From Clostridia bacterium (GTDB taxonomy: Bacteria > Bacillota > Clostridia > Christensenellales > CAG-138), in contig JAFSLH010000025.1 of NCBI GenBank assembly GCA_017448545.1, positions 1-64,000 on the forward strand: a DNA stretch of 64,000 nucleotides, given 5' to 3'. A program made the translations under genes and the position numbers. Within the stretch, counting starts at the first letter, position 1. Each line of letters begins with the position of its first letter. Shown here one piece after another: positions 17,629 through 26,062 of the stretch. The notes under the pieces are model-generated. The model ran no database searches. It was given only the letters and a program-made list of their open reading frames with translations, and was not told the DNA's origin.

Positions 17629-17904
17629 ATGGAGAAACGGAAAACGGAAGAACTGATCCCGGAGCTGTACGAAACGATCGTGCGGCTTGAGACGACGGAG
17701 GACTGCGCGGCGTTCTTTTCCGACCTCTGCACGTTCAAGGAGCTGGAACAGATGGCGCAGCGGCTCGCCGCGGCCAAGCTGCTGCTCGACGGGAAAACGT
17801 ACGTGCAGGTCATCGACGAGGTCGACATTTCGTCTGCGACGCTGAGCCGCGTTTCGCGCTGCATCCGCTACAGCGACGGATACGCGAGGATGCTGAAAGA
17901 GTGA
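17629..17904 (+). CDS. TrpR/YerC/YecD-family transcriptional regulator
   Basis: 91-aa all-helical protein of the TrpR-like YerC/YecD family. The C-terminal helix-turn-helix is about residues 55-85 (KTYVQVIDEVDISSATLSRV). Relatives bind palindromic operators in the presence of an amino-acid co-repressor (TrpR) or unknown signals (YerC). It is the last gene of the importer operon, 24 bp after the ATPase. A perfect palindrome overlaps the operon promoter, so autoregulated feedback control of uptake is likely (inference). Confidence 0.85.
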   Translation: MEKRKTEELIPELYETIVRLETTEDCAAFFSDLCTFKELEQMAQRLAAAKLLLDGKTYVQVIDEVDISSATLSRVSRCIRYSDGYARMLKE

Positions 17905-17909
17905 GAATG

Positions 17910-18106
17910 GTGAATTCTCGCTTCGCTCCGTGAATTGTCCTGTAGACGTGAATTGACCGCTTCGCGGTCGTGAATTGCCTGCGGCATGAAAGCTGTCGTG
18001 AAGGTGCGGTTTCCGGACGAAACTCCATTATCACGACAACGCAGTTGTCAATTCACGCATTTATGCAATTCATGGCGAAGCCAATTCACGCGCTTGCGCA
18101 ATTCAC
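17910..18106. repeat. GTGAATT/AATTCAC palindromic repeat, copy B (complete)
   Basis: The left half holds units of (C)GTGAATTG plus small hairpins (ACCGCTTCGCGGT, GCCTGCGGC). The core runs from GTCGTGAAGG to TTATCACGACAACG. The right half holds inverted CAATTCACG units with hairpins (GGCGAAGCC, GCGCTTGCGC). The whole is a roughly 200-bp imperfect inverted repeat ending at a shared terminator. No coding sequence lies here. Confidence 0.8.
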
Positions 18107-18107
18107 C

Positions 18108-18145
18108 AAAAGGGTGCTCGGAATCCGGTTTCGAACACCCTTTTT
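18108..18145. terminator. Bidirectional terminator between yerC-like gene and NlpC gene
   Basis: AAAGGGTGcTCG (18109-18120) pairs with CGAaCACCCTTT (18132-18143), followed by TT on plus and flanked by A residues for the minus strand. Confidence 0.8.
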
Positions 18146-18162
18146 CATTATAGTATGTTGTT

Positions 18163-19611
18163 TTACCAGGGGCGGCGGGCGTTGACGAAGTTGCGCTTCC
18201 AGTAGTTGGACAGGGAACGCTTGACCACCTTGCCGTTGCCGGACGAGGCGTCGATCATCATACCGCCGCCGATATAGATGCCGGTATGGCTGACGCTCTT
18301 GGAATCGTCGCTGCGGAAGAACAGGATATCGCCGCGCTGCAGATCGCTGATCGACTTGATTTCCTTCCAGTCCGACTTTTTCGAGTAGCCGGACGCGCTG
18401 AGCCGCGTGACCGAAACGCCCGCCTGCCGCAGGCAGTAATAGACGAAGCCGGAGCAGTCGAAGCTGTTTGGGCCGCGGTCGCCGAGGACGTATTCGCAGC
18501 CGATCTTCGACGTGGCGGCGGAAATGAATTTATCGATCCGCTTCTCCTTCGAGGACTGCTCCTGCGCTTTCTTTTCGGCTTCCTTCGCCTTCTGCTCCTC
18601 CGCCTTCTGCTTGGCGGCTTCCTCCTTGGCCTTGCGCTCGGCTTCTTCCGCTTCGGCCTTCTGCTTCGCTTCGAGCGATTCGGAAATCTTCGCGTCGTCG
18701 CTGTACAGCTTGTCGAGCGTCTTCTCCCCCGCCTTGCCGTCCGCCGTCAGCTTGTTCCGCTTCTGGAACGCCATGACGGCTTCGGTCGTGATCGCGCCGT
18801 AGACGCTGTCCACCTGACTGCTCGAGAGGTAGCCGAGGTCGACGAGCTGCTCCTGCAGCATCTTGACGTCGCGGCCCTCCGCGCCCTCTTTCAGCGTGTA
18901 CTTCTGCGCGTCGCCGCTGTAGAGGAGTTCGAGCGTCTGCGTTCCCGCAACGCCGTCCATTTCCAGTCCGTGCTGTCGCTGGAACAGCTTGACCGCGTAT
19001 TCGGTCGCGCTGCCGTAATAGTTCGTCGGCTCGTCGATTTCGAGGTAGCCGAGTTTGATCAGCCGCTTTTGCAGCGTCAGGACTTCGTCCCGCTCGTCGT
19101 GCTTTTTCAGCACCAGCGGTTCGGCGGTCGGTTCCGCCGCAATCACGACGGTTTGCTGTTCCGCTGCCGCAGCGTTCCCCTCAGCGACCGCTTCCGCCTG
19201 TGCTTCGGGTTCGGACAGCGCTTCGGGCAGCGCCGGTTCGGCTTCGATCCACGCTGATTCGGCTTCGGACAGCGCTTCGTCCGGTTCGGGCATCGCGCGC
19301 TCGATCGGTTCGGCGGCCTCGTCGCTTTCCGTGACAGCCGCGCGCACGGCGTTCCCCCTGCGGCAGGCCGACACGCCGACGGACAGCGCGATGATAAACA
19401 GCAGCAGCGCAAACACGAAGACGACCGACGCAGCGATCATGCGCTGCCGGTCGAGACTCTGCGCGCGAAACCGCTTCCAAAGCCGGCCGGCCCATGCGCC
19501 GATCGCCTTTGCAGCGGTCACAACGATATGCTGAACGGTTTGCCAAACCGTGCCGAGGACGGCGCCCGCGGACGATCCGGCGGTTCGATTGTTCGATCTG
19601 TTTCCTTCCAT
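18163..19611 (-). CDS. Membrane-anchored NlpC/P60 endopeptidase with two peptidoglycan-binding domains
   Basis: 482-aa cell-wall hydrolase. Cytoplasmic N-terminus, one transmembrane helix (about residues 60-82), acidic Glu/Ala/Pro spacer to about 165, two PG_binding_1 domains (about 170-230 and 240-305), a Lys/Glu/Ala coiled coil (about 310-355), then the NlpC/P60 domain. Catalytic Cys lies in NSFDCSGFVYY, His in SVSHTGIYIGGG, and the third polar residue lies in the MIDASSG region. It probably cleaves D-iGlu-diaminopimelate bonds in wall peptides. It is transcribed alone, convergent with the importer operon and divergent from the radical SAM pair. Confidence 0.9.
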   Translation of the reverse strand: MEGNRSNNRTAGSSAGAVLGTVWQTVQHIVVTAAKAIGAWAGRLWKRFRAQSLDRQRMIAASVVFVFALLLFIIALSVGVSACRRGNAVRAAVTESDEAAEPIERAMPEPDEALSEAESAWIEAEPALPEALSEPEAQAEAVAEGNAAAAEQQTVVIAAEPTAEPLVLKKHDERDEVLTLQKRLIKLGYLEIDEPTNYYGSATEYAVKLFQRQHGLEMDGVAGTQTLELLYSGDAQKYTLKEGAEGRDVKMLQEQLVDLGYLSSSQVDSVYGAITTEAVMAFQKRNKLTADGKAGEKTLDKLYSDDAKISESLEAKQKAEAEEAERKAKEEAAKQKAEEQKAKEAEKKAQEQSSKEKRIDKFISAATSKIGCEYVLGDRGPNSFDCSGFVYYCLRQAGVSVTRLSASGYSKKSDWKEIKSISDLQRGDILFFRSDDSKSVSHTGIYIGGGMMIDASSGNGKVVKRSLSNYWKRNFVNARRPW

Positions 19612-19775
19612 GCCCCCAGTTTACGACCGACTTCGCGTGCGTGCAAGCGGCTGCGGCATCTGTTAACGCAAAATTCAAGGTTCGGACGCATTTTGTCCGC
19701 AATTTCGAAAATAATGCAACCATTTTGGCGAATCTGTGGTATTCTGTATAGGAAAACAGGAAAGGGGAAACGCCC

Positions 19776-20132
19776 ATGAAACAGCAAAAAATGACCGATT
19801 ACAAGCCGAGCTACCCGAAACGGTTCTTTCAGGGTGCGGCGATCACCGCGGCGACGGTGCTTGCGCTCTCTCCGATGACCGGCTGCAAGCCGCTCAGTGA
19901 GCTGACGACCTCCGGCGCGGTCGCGATCGATCAGCCGACGGACGATCCCGGCGAATTGGTGCTGGACGGCGAAGTCATGATTGACGAGCCGACCGACGAA
20001 GGAACGCTGCCGGATGAAACCGAAGCGTGCCCGGATGACGTGCTTGTGACCGACGGCGAAGTCGCGGTGGACGAACCAGACGACATGGTGCGGACGGACG
20101 GCATTGTGGCCCTGCCCGAAGACGGCGAATAA
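19776..20132 (+). CDS. Acidic repeat protein, probable substrate of the adjacent radical SAM enzyme
   Basis: 118 aa. The N-terminal KRFFQGAAITAATVLAL segment ends in MTGC (Cys37), resembling a lipoprotein or other export signal. The rest is strongly acidic. It carries a repeated motif: SGAVAIDQPTD (46-56), DGEVMIDEPTD (64-74), DGEVAVDEPDD (93-103) and a degenerate DGIVALPEDGE at the C-terminus. A second Cys is at 85. The ATG is chosen with AAGGGGAA upstream. It lies 17 bp before the radical SAM gene, the normal arrangement for a peptide substrate and its maturase. I know no named family for this repeat; the substrate role is inference. Confidence 0.7.
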   Translation: MKQQKMTDYKPSYPKRFFQGAAITAATVLALSPMTGCKPLSELTTSGAVAIDQPTDDPGELVLDGEVMIDEPTDEGTLPDETEACPDDVLVTDGEVAVDEPDDMVRTDGIVALPEDGE

Positions 20133-20149
20133 TCCGAACGGAGGGCGCT

Positions 20150-21232
20150 ATGAACCTGACGCTGCACCTGACCGCGGACTGCAATCTGCGCTGCCGGTAC
20201 TGCTATGAAACGCATCGGCGCGTCCGGATGTCCGAAGAAACGGCGAAACAGGCGGTCGATCTTGCGTTTGCCGCAGGGCATCCGAAAAACGGCTTCTCGC
20301 TGTTCGGCGGGGAGCCGCTGCTCGAGCGCGGACTGATCGAGTCCGTGTGCCGGTATGCCTCGGACCGCGCCGCGCGGGAGGGCAAGGCCGTCCGGTTCAA
20401 GATGACGACGAACGGGGCGCTGCTGGACGAGGATTTTTTGCGCTTTGCAACGGCGCACGGAATCGAGATCGCGCTCTCGCACGACGGGCTGCTGCAGGAC
20501 GTGCAGCGCCTGACGCGGGACGGCAGCCCGACGCGGGAAACGCTGGAGCCGGTCGTGGATCTGCTGCTGGCGTATCAGCCGAACGCGGTCGCGATGCAGA
20601 CCGTGATGGCCGAAAACGTCGGCCGAATGGCGGACTCGGTAGAATGGCTGTATCGGCGCGGGTTTTCGCGCGTCAACACGGCGATCGACTACCGGCCGGA
20701 CGCCGGCTGGGACGACGGTTCGATGGCCGTGCTGCGCGCGCAGTACGAGCAGGTCGCGGCGCTTTGCGAAAGGCAGTTCGACACGGAACGGCCCCTCCGG
20801 TACCTGAATTTTTGGTCCAAGATCGCCGCGTACCTGAACAACCGGCCGTGCCTCGAATGCAAGCTCGGCGTTCGCCAGCCCTCGGTCGCGCCGGACGGAA
20901 CGATCTACCCGTGCAACCAGTTTCTGAACCTGCCGGACTACCGGATGGGCGACGTGACGAGCGGGATCGACAAAGCGCGGCAATGGGCGATCGTGCAAAA
21001 ATCGCTTGCGCCGGAACCGGACTGCCTTGGGTGCGCGATCGCGGACCGCTGCCGCCACCATTGCGCGTGCCTGAACTTCAGCCTGACCGGCGACATGCAT
21101 ACGGTTGCGCCGGTGCAGTGCGAGCATGAACGCATCCTGATCCCGATCGCGGACGCGCTCGCCGGGCGGCTCTATGCCCGCGGAAGCGTCCGGTTTTTGC
21201 AGCAGTATACGGGGGATGAACTCGCGCAGTGA
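20150..21232 (+). CDS. Radical SAM/SPASM peptide-modifying enzyme
   Basis: 360-aa radical SAM enzyme. The CxxxCxxC cluster motif is at Cys11, Cys15 and Cys18 (ADCNLRCRYCYE), the GG[E]PL region is FGGEPLLERG, and an auxiliary-cluster SPASM domain covers about residues 240-330. SPASM cysteines appear as CLECKLG, YPCNQF, CLGCAIADRCRHHCAC and VQCEH. Such enzymes crosslink or epimerise ribosomal peptides or mature sulfatases. No sulfatase is nearby, while a repeat-bearing small protein is immediately upstream with the same strand and a 17-bp gap. GGAGGGCGCT precedes the ATG. Confidence 0.88.
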   Translation: MNLTLHLTADCNLRCRYCYETHRRVRMSEETAKQAVDLAFAAGHPKNGFSLFGGEPLLERGLIESVCRYASDRAAREGKAVRFKMTTNGALLDEDFLRFATAHGIEIALSHDGLLQDVQRLTRDGSPTRETLEPVVDLLLAYQPNAVAMQTVMAENVGRMADSVEWLYRRGFSRVNTAIDYRPDAGWDDGSMAVLRAQYEQVAALCERQFDTERPLRYLNFWSKIAAYLNNRPCLECKLGVRQPSVAPDGTIYPCNQFLNLPDYRMGDVTSGIDKARQWAIVQKSLAPEPDCLGCAIADRCRHHCACLNFSLTGDMHTVAPVQCEHERILIPIADALAGRLYARGSVRFLQQYTGDELAQ

Positions 21233-21270
21233 ATGCGGGGAAAGGTGCCTTTGCATTCTTCCCCGCACGT

Positions 21271-21402
21271 CCGACCTTACAATCCTCCCGGCTCGACAAA
21301 GTCTCGCCAAACCGCCTGCAGCGTGCTGACAGCGGTCAATAAAGATTCTGCTTTTTCTCCCACAGGGAGCGCAGAATCTTTATCTCGTTACACAAGGAGG
21401 GC
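21271..21402. repeat. CCTCCC/GGAGGG repeat with variable insert
   Basis: CCGACCTTACAATCCTCCCG at the left and TTACACAAGGAGGGCT at the right, as at 15264. The centre is replaced by the GCCTGCAGCGTGCTGACAG segment and a GATTCTGC...GCAGAATC hairpin. Confidence 0.7.
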
Positions 21403-21448
21403 TGTTTTGTTTTCAAAGTGCCTTTTGCGGCAGGCCCTTTTGTTTTAC

Positions 21449-21477
21449 TTGCGTTTTGGGGGCGGAGCGCGTATAAT
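21449..21477 (+). promoter_or_regulatory. Promoter of the M18 aminopeptidase gene
   Basis: TTGCGT (21449-21454), 17 bp, TATAAT (21472-21477), 29 bp before the ATG. GGAGG lies about 7 bp before the ATG. Confidence 0.65.
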
Positions 21478-21506
21478 GGGTACATCGCACAGAATATGGA
21501 GGCAAT

Positions 21507-22877
21507 ATGGAACGAATCAACGTATGGACCACCTACTCCGAGGAGCAGGAACAGCAGGTGTTTGCGCTCGGCGCAAAATACCGCGCGTATCTGGACGCAG
21601 GCAAGACCGAACGGGAAGCCGCTGCAGAGACGATCCGCCGCGCCGAAGCCGCCGGTTACCGGAACCTGAACGACGTGAAGACGCTGCAGCCCGGCGACCG
21701 CGTGTACGTCAACACGATGAACAAGGCCGTGCAGCTGTACATCATCGGCAAAGCCCCGATCGAACAGGGCGTCAACATCATCGGCGCGCACATCGACAAT
21801 CCGCGGCTGGACGTGAAGCAGAACCCGCTGTATGAGGATTCCGATTTCGCGTACCTCGATACGCACTACTACGGCGGCATTAAGAAATACCAGTGGGTGA
21901 CGATCCCGCTCGCGCTGCACGGCGTCGTCGTGAAGAAGGACGGCACGACCGTTCCGGTCGTGATCGGCGAGGACGAGGACGATCCGGTCGTCGGCATTTC
22001 CGATATTCTGGTCCACCTTTCCGCTTCACAGCTCGACAAAAAAGGCGCCGTCGTCGTTGAGGGCGAGGATTTGGACGTGATCGTCGGCGGCAAGCCGCTC
22101 GCGGGCGAGGAGAAAGAGCCGTTCAAGGCGACGGTGCTTTCGATCCTGCAGGAGAAGTACGGCATCGAGGAGGAGGATTTTATCTCCGCCGAACTCGAAG
22201 TCGTTCCCGCGGGCAAGAGCCGCGATTTCGGTCTCGACCGCAGCATGATTCTCGGCTACGGCCACGACGACCGCGTTTGCGCGTTTGCGCAGATCGAAGC
22301 GATGTTCAGCGTGACCGAAACGCCGGACGTGACCTGCTGCTGCGTGCTGGTCGACAAGGAAGAGATCGGCAGCGTCGGCGCGACGGGGATGCGGGCCCGG
22401 TATTTTGAGAACGCGATGGCGGAAATCCTCAATAAGTGCGGCGCATACAGCGACCTGACCCTGCGCCGCGCGCTGCAGAACAGCCGGATGCTCTCCTGCG
22501 ACGTCAGCGCGGGCTACGATCCGCTCTACGCCGCGAACTTTGAGCGCAAGAACGCTGCCTTCGTCGGCCGCGGCGTGTGCTTCAACAAGTTCACCGGTTC
22601 GCGCGGCAAGTCCGGCAGCAACGACGCGAACGCCGAATACCTTGCCAAGCTGCGCAAGATCATGGACGACAACGACGTGCATTTCCAGACCGCGGAGCTC
22701 GGCAAAGTCGACGTCGGCGGCGGCGGAACGATCGCCTACATCTGCGCGCTGTACGGCATGGAGGTCGTGGACAGCGGCGTTGCCGTGCTCTCGATGCACG
22801 CGCCGTGGGAGATCATCGACAAGGGCGACCTGTACGAAGCGAAAAAGGCGTACCGCGCCTTCCTGCTGAACGCATAA
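21507..22877 (+). CDS. M18 family aminopeptidase
   Basis: 456-aa cytosolic zinc aminopeptidase of the aspartyl-aminopeptidase family. Metal ligands lie in IIGAHIDNPRLD (His and Asp), VDKEEIGSVGATGM (Glu pair) and VLSMHAPWE (C-terminal His). The central domain with GHDDRVCAFA is also characteristic. It removes N-terminal acidic or other residues from peptides. The ATG follows a good ribosome site and promoter. A flavin-reductase-like gene follows after 4 bp. Confidence 0.92.
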   Translation: MERINVWTTYSEEQEQQVFALGAKYRAYLDAGKTEREAAAETIRRAEAAGYRNLNDVKTLQPGDRVYVNTMNKAVQLYIIGKAPIEQGVNIIGAHIDNPRLDVKQNPLYEDSDFAYLDTHYYGGIKKYQWVTIPLALHGVVVKKDGTTVPVVIGEDEDDPVVGISDILVHLSASQLDKKGAVVVEGEDLDVIVGGKPLAGEEKEPFKATVLSILQEKYGIEEEDFISAELEVVPAGKSRDFGLDRSMILGYGHDDRVCAFAQIEAMFSVTETPDVTCCCVLVDKEEIGSVGATGMRARYFENAMAEILNKCGAYSDLTLRRALQNSRMLSCDVSAGYDPLYAANFERKNAAFVGRGVCFNKFTGSRGKSGSNDANAEYLAKLRKIMDDNDVHFQTAELGKVDVGGGGTIAYICALYGMEVVDSGVAVLSMHAPWEIIDKGDLYEAKKAYRAFLLNA

Positions 22878-22881
22878 CGGT

Positions 22882-23442
22882 ATGAGCAGAACGAATTTCG
22901 GCGCAAAGCCGCTGACCTATCCGCAGCCCGTCTGGATCATCGCAACGTATGACGAGAACGGCGTGCCGGACGCGATGAACGCCGCGTGGGGCGGCATCAG
23001 CGAGGAAAACGAGGTTTCCGTTTGCCTCTCCGCCGGACACAAGACCTGCAAGAACTTTGCCAAAACCGGCGCGTTCACCGTTTCGATGGCGGACGCGAAG
23101 CACGTTGCGGCGTGCGATTACGTCGGCATGGCGTCGGGCAACAAGACGCCCGACAAGTTTGCGCGCGCGGGCTTTACCGCGACGAAGAGCGATCGCGTCA
23201 ACGCGCCGATCATCAACGAGCTGGCCGTTTGTCTCGAATGCCGCGTGATCGAATACAATCCCGAAACCTGCATCCTGCGGGGCGAGATCGTGAACGTGAG
23301 CGTGGACGACAGCGCCATGACGGACGGCAAGGTGGACGTCAAAAAAGTCGCGCCGATCTGCTTTGACCCGTTCAACAACGCATACGTCGTGCTCGGCGAC
23401 GAGGTCGGCAAGGCCTGGGGCGCGGGACGGGCGCTGCTCTGA
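22882..23442 (+). CDS. Flavin reductase-like FMN-binding protein
   Basis: 186-aa protein of the flavin reductase (FMN-binding split barrel) family: PVWIIATYDENGVPDAMNAA gives the FMN-phosphate region, and SVCLSAGHKTCKNFAKTGAF is typical of the clostridial branch. Such proteins bind FMN and may reduce flavins or quinones with NAD(P)H. It is cotranscribed with the aminopeptidase (4-bp gap), without an obvious functional tie. A strong hairpin follows. Confidence 0.85.
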   Translation: MSRTNFGAKPLTYPQPVWIIATYDENGVPDAMNAAWGGISEENEVSVCLSAGHKTCKNFAKTGAFTVSMADAKHVAACDYVGMASGNKTPDKFARAGFTATKSDRVNAPIINELAVCLECRVIEYNPETCILRGEIVNVSVDDSAMTDGKVDVKKVAPICFDPFNNAYVVLGDEVGKAWGAGRALL

Positions 23443-23460
23443 TCAAAAAAAAAATTCAAA

Positions 23461-23495
23461 ATTAAGCGGGAGTTGCTTCCCGCTTAATGTTTATT
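23461..23495 (+). terminator. Terminator after the flavin-reductase gene
   Basis: 11-bp perfect stem ATTAAGCGGGA/TCCCGCTTAAT with a 6-nt loop, preceded by an A-tract and followed by GTTTATTT. Confidence 0.8.
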
Positions 23496-23566
23496 TAAGG
23501 AAGACAGGGTATACTGAACGTATCAAAAGGGCAAACGGCAAGCGCCGCGCCCGGAAGGAGACTAAT

Positions 23567-25705
23567 ATGAAACAGATTCTCGCACTTTTCCTCGTCGGCA
23601 TGCTTCTGCTGACCGGCTGCGGCACGGCGGCCGCAGGATCGACCGGCAGCAATGCGGCGACCGCGACACAGGCGACGGCAACCGAAACCGCGACCGCCGC
23701 GGATACCACGCCGGTGACCGAGCAGCCGACCGCTGCAACGACCGACGACGCGGCGACGCTTTCCGATCCGGCCGACGCCGCGAAGGAAGCGACCGGCGCA
23801 TTCTCGATCGTCACCGAGGACGGCGCGTTCTCCGAGAAGGGTTCCGTCTATACGATCACGAAGGGCGGCGAATACACGGTTTCCGGCGTGCTTGAAGACG
23901 GCCAGATCGTCGTGAACGTCGCAAGCGACGAAGAAGTGAAGCTGATCCTGAACAACGCTTCGATTTCGTGCAGCACCGACGCGCCGATCGTCGCAGTCAG
24001 CGGCGCGGAACTGACCGTCAAGTCCGAGACGGACACGTACAACACCGTGACCGACCTCCGCACCGGCGCATCGGACGACGCCGAATACGACGCGGCGATC
24101 TATGCGGCCTGCGACCTGAAGCTTTCCGGCAAGGGCACGCTGATCATCACGACCGCGTTTGACAACGGCGTCAAGTCGAAGGACGACCTGACCGTGAAGA
24201 ACGTCACGCTGAAAGTCACCTCGACCGGCGTTGCGCTGAAGGGCAACGATTCCGTGACGATTGAGTCCGGCAGTCTGATCCTGACCTCGACGGCTTCGGA
24301 CGCCATCAAGACCGAGAACAGCGACGTGTCCTCGAAGGGCAAGCAGCGCGGCACGATCGCGATCCTCGGCGGCCAGGTCGACATCTATGCGGCCTGCGAC
24401 GGTCTCTCGGCGGCGTACAACGTGGAAATCTCCGAAGAAAGCGACTGCGTCGTGAACGTCTACACCGCCTCCTACGCGTCCGGCCCGGTTGCGACGCTGA
24501 GCGAGCAGTACCTGATCGTGCCGATCTCGCTGTACAGCAACAGCAGCGACTACTATGCGTACTTCTACAACGACGACGACACCGCGGGCGTCTGGGTGCA
24601 GTGCGTCTATGAATCAATGGTTTACAGCGGCGGCCGCGCGAGCTACTACGCGCTGCTGTTCCGGGTTCCGAGCGGGTACGAAAACATCCTGTTCCACGCG
24701 GTTGCTTCCGGCACGACGCCGGACGGCTCGAACTTTACGGCGGCATCGACCGGCGACACGATCAACCGCGCGATGACCGGCTATCTGATCAAAGGCGTTT
24801 CGGACACCGTCATTTCCGGCGACTGGGTGCAGATTTCGAGCAGCGGCGACGGCAAAACCACCTACTCCTCCAAGGGCATCAAGGCGTCGAACGAGATCCT
24901 GATCTCGGGCGGCGCGGTGACCGTCTATGCGGCGGACGACGGTATGCACGCAAACGGCGACATTGCACTGGACAGCGGTTCCGTCGGAACGGGCAACATC
25001 CGCATTTCGGGCGGCTCGGTCACGGTCACGTCGGCGGACGACGGCATCCACGCGGACGGCGCGCTGACGATCGACGGCGGCACCGTCAACGTTGCGGAGG
25101 CGCATGAAGGCATGGAAGCAAACGTGATCACGCTCAACGCCGGCACGGTCTTTGTCTACGGCAAGGACGACGGCATCAACGGCTGCGCCGGCAGCGCGAC
25201 GCCGCTCGTGCAGATCAACGGCGGCTACCTGCAGGTGCAAACGCCCTCGGGCGACACGGACGCGATCGACGTCAACGGCAGCTTCGTCATGACCGGCGGC
25301 ACGGTGCTCGTACTCGCCGGATCGCAGATGGGCGGCGTTGCCGGTTCGGTCGACGTCGACGGCACGATCAGCGTCACGGGCGGCACGATCATCGCGTTCG
25401 GCGGCATCTGTGTGATTCCCTCGTCCGGTTCCGTCAACGTCTACACCGCGAACGGCACGACGTTCCAGGCCGGCAGCTACGCGCTGCTCGACAGCGACGG
25501 CGGCACGATCTTCTCGTTCACGCTTGACAGCGCGTATACCTCCTGCTGGATCGCTTCCGAATCGTTCGTTCTGAACGGCTCGTACCGGCTCGAAAAGGAC
25601 GGCGCGTCCGTGCTGAACTGGACGCAGTCTTCCGCGAGCGAGGGCAACTACAGCAACAGCGGCTCCGGCGGCCGCGGCGGTTTCGGCGGCAGCGGCGGAT
25701 GGTAA
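23567..25705 (+). CDS. Carbohydrate-binding (DUF4353-type) surface lipoprotein
   Basis: 712-aa lipoprotein with lipobox LLTGC (Cys about 18), then an Ala/Thr-rich linker to about 65. The body is repetitive beta-helix-like sequence of the DUF4353 'carbohydrate-binding domain-containing' type: recurring blocks of G-x-V-x-V-x-x-A-D-D-G-(I/M)-H (as in TVYAADDGMHANG, TVTSADDGIHADG, FVYGKDDGINGC). It ends in a Gly-rich tail. Family members are often linked to CotH-like or polyphosphate genes, none of which is nearby. Likely a surface adhesin or glycan-binding protein. The ATG at 23567 has GAAGGAG upstream; longer readings cross the previous gene. Confidence 0.8.
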   Translation: MKQILALFLVGMLLLTGCGTAAAGSTGSNAATATQATATETATAADTTPVTEQPTAATTDDAATLSDPADAAKEATGAFSIVTEDGAFSEKGSVYTITKGGEYTVSGVLEDGQIVVNVASDEEVKLILNNASISCSTDAPIVAVSGAELTVKSETDTYNTVTDLRTGASDDAEYDAAIYAACDLKLSGKGTLIITTAFDNGVKSKDDLTVKNVTLKVTSTGVALKGNDSVTIESGSLILTSTASDAIKTENSDVSSKGKQRGTIAILGGQVDIYAACDGLSAAYNVEISEESDCVVNVYTASYASGPVATLSEQYLIVPISLYSNSSDYYAYFYNDDDTAGVWVQCVYESMVYSGGRASYYALLFRVPSGYENILFHAVASGTTPDGSNFTAASTGDTINRAMTGYLIKGVSDTVISGDWVQISSSGDGKTTYSSKGIKASNEILISGGAVTVYAADDGMHANGDIALDSGSVGTGNIRISGGSVTVTSADDGIHADGALTIDGGTVNVAEAHEGMEANVITLNAGTVFVYGKDDGINGCAGSATPLVQINGGYLQVQTPSGDTDAIDVNGSFVMTGGTVLVLAGSQMGGVAGSVDVDGTISVTGGTIIAFGGICVIPSSGSVNVYTANGTTFQAGSYALLDSDGGTIFSFTLDSAYTSCWIASESFVLNGSYRLEKDGASVLNWTQSSASEGNYSNSGSGGRGGFGGSGGW

Positions 25706-25730
25706 AAAACAGCATACGAACGCTTCTTCT

Positions 25731-25921
25731 GGGGCTGTCGCAAAAGGCGCCAGACCATTGCGGCGAATCAAATTATTATTATACTGAGTGGTGGAAATGG
25801 CGCAAATCGCGCCATTTCTCCTTTTATTTCGCCGCAATTAGCCGGTTTTTCGCTCTCGGCGTAGCGTTAGTACAGCCTTCGAGCGAAGAAACCGGCTTCT
25901 GGCATCCTTATCAACAGCCCC
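25731..25921. mobile_element. 191-bp MITE-like element with internal terminator
   Basis: Both ends begin GGGGCTGT and continue for 24 bp as imperfect inverted repeats (18 of 24 positions match). Inside are an ATTGCGGCGAA/TTCGCCGCAAT inverted repeat (25757-25767, 25828-25838) and a perfect hairpin GAAATGGCGC/GCGCCATTTC (25794-25818) followed by TCCTTTT, which likely terminates the upstream lipoprotein gene. It has no coding capacity and no clear target duplication. Confidence 0.55.
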
Positions 25922-26004
25922 TTCCGGGGGCGCAAACAATTTTGAGACAACGCCGGTTTTTTGCCGAAAGTTGTATCAGATTTGTCTTTTTTCTGAAAAG
26001 TCGA

Positions 26005-26032
26005 TTGACGGACGGCGCGAAAACGGTATAAT
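26005..26032 (+). promoter_or_regulatory. Promoter of the phosphodiester glycosidase fusion gene
   Basis: TTGACG (26005-26010), 16 bp, TATAAT (26027-26032), 31 bp before the ATG. Confidence 0.7.
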
Positions 26033-26062
26033 GGAATCACTACGAAATCGTGGCGGAACAGG

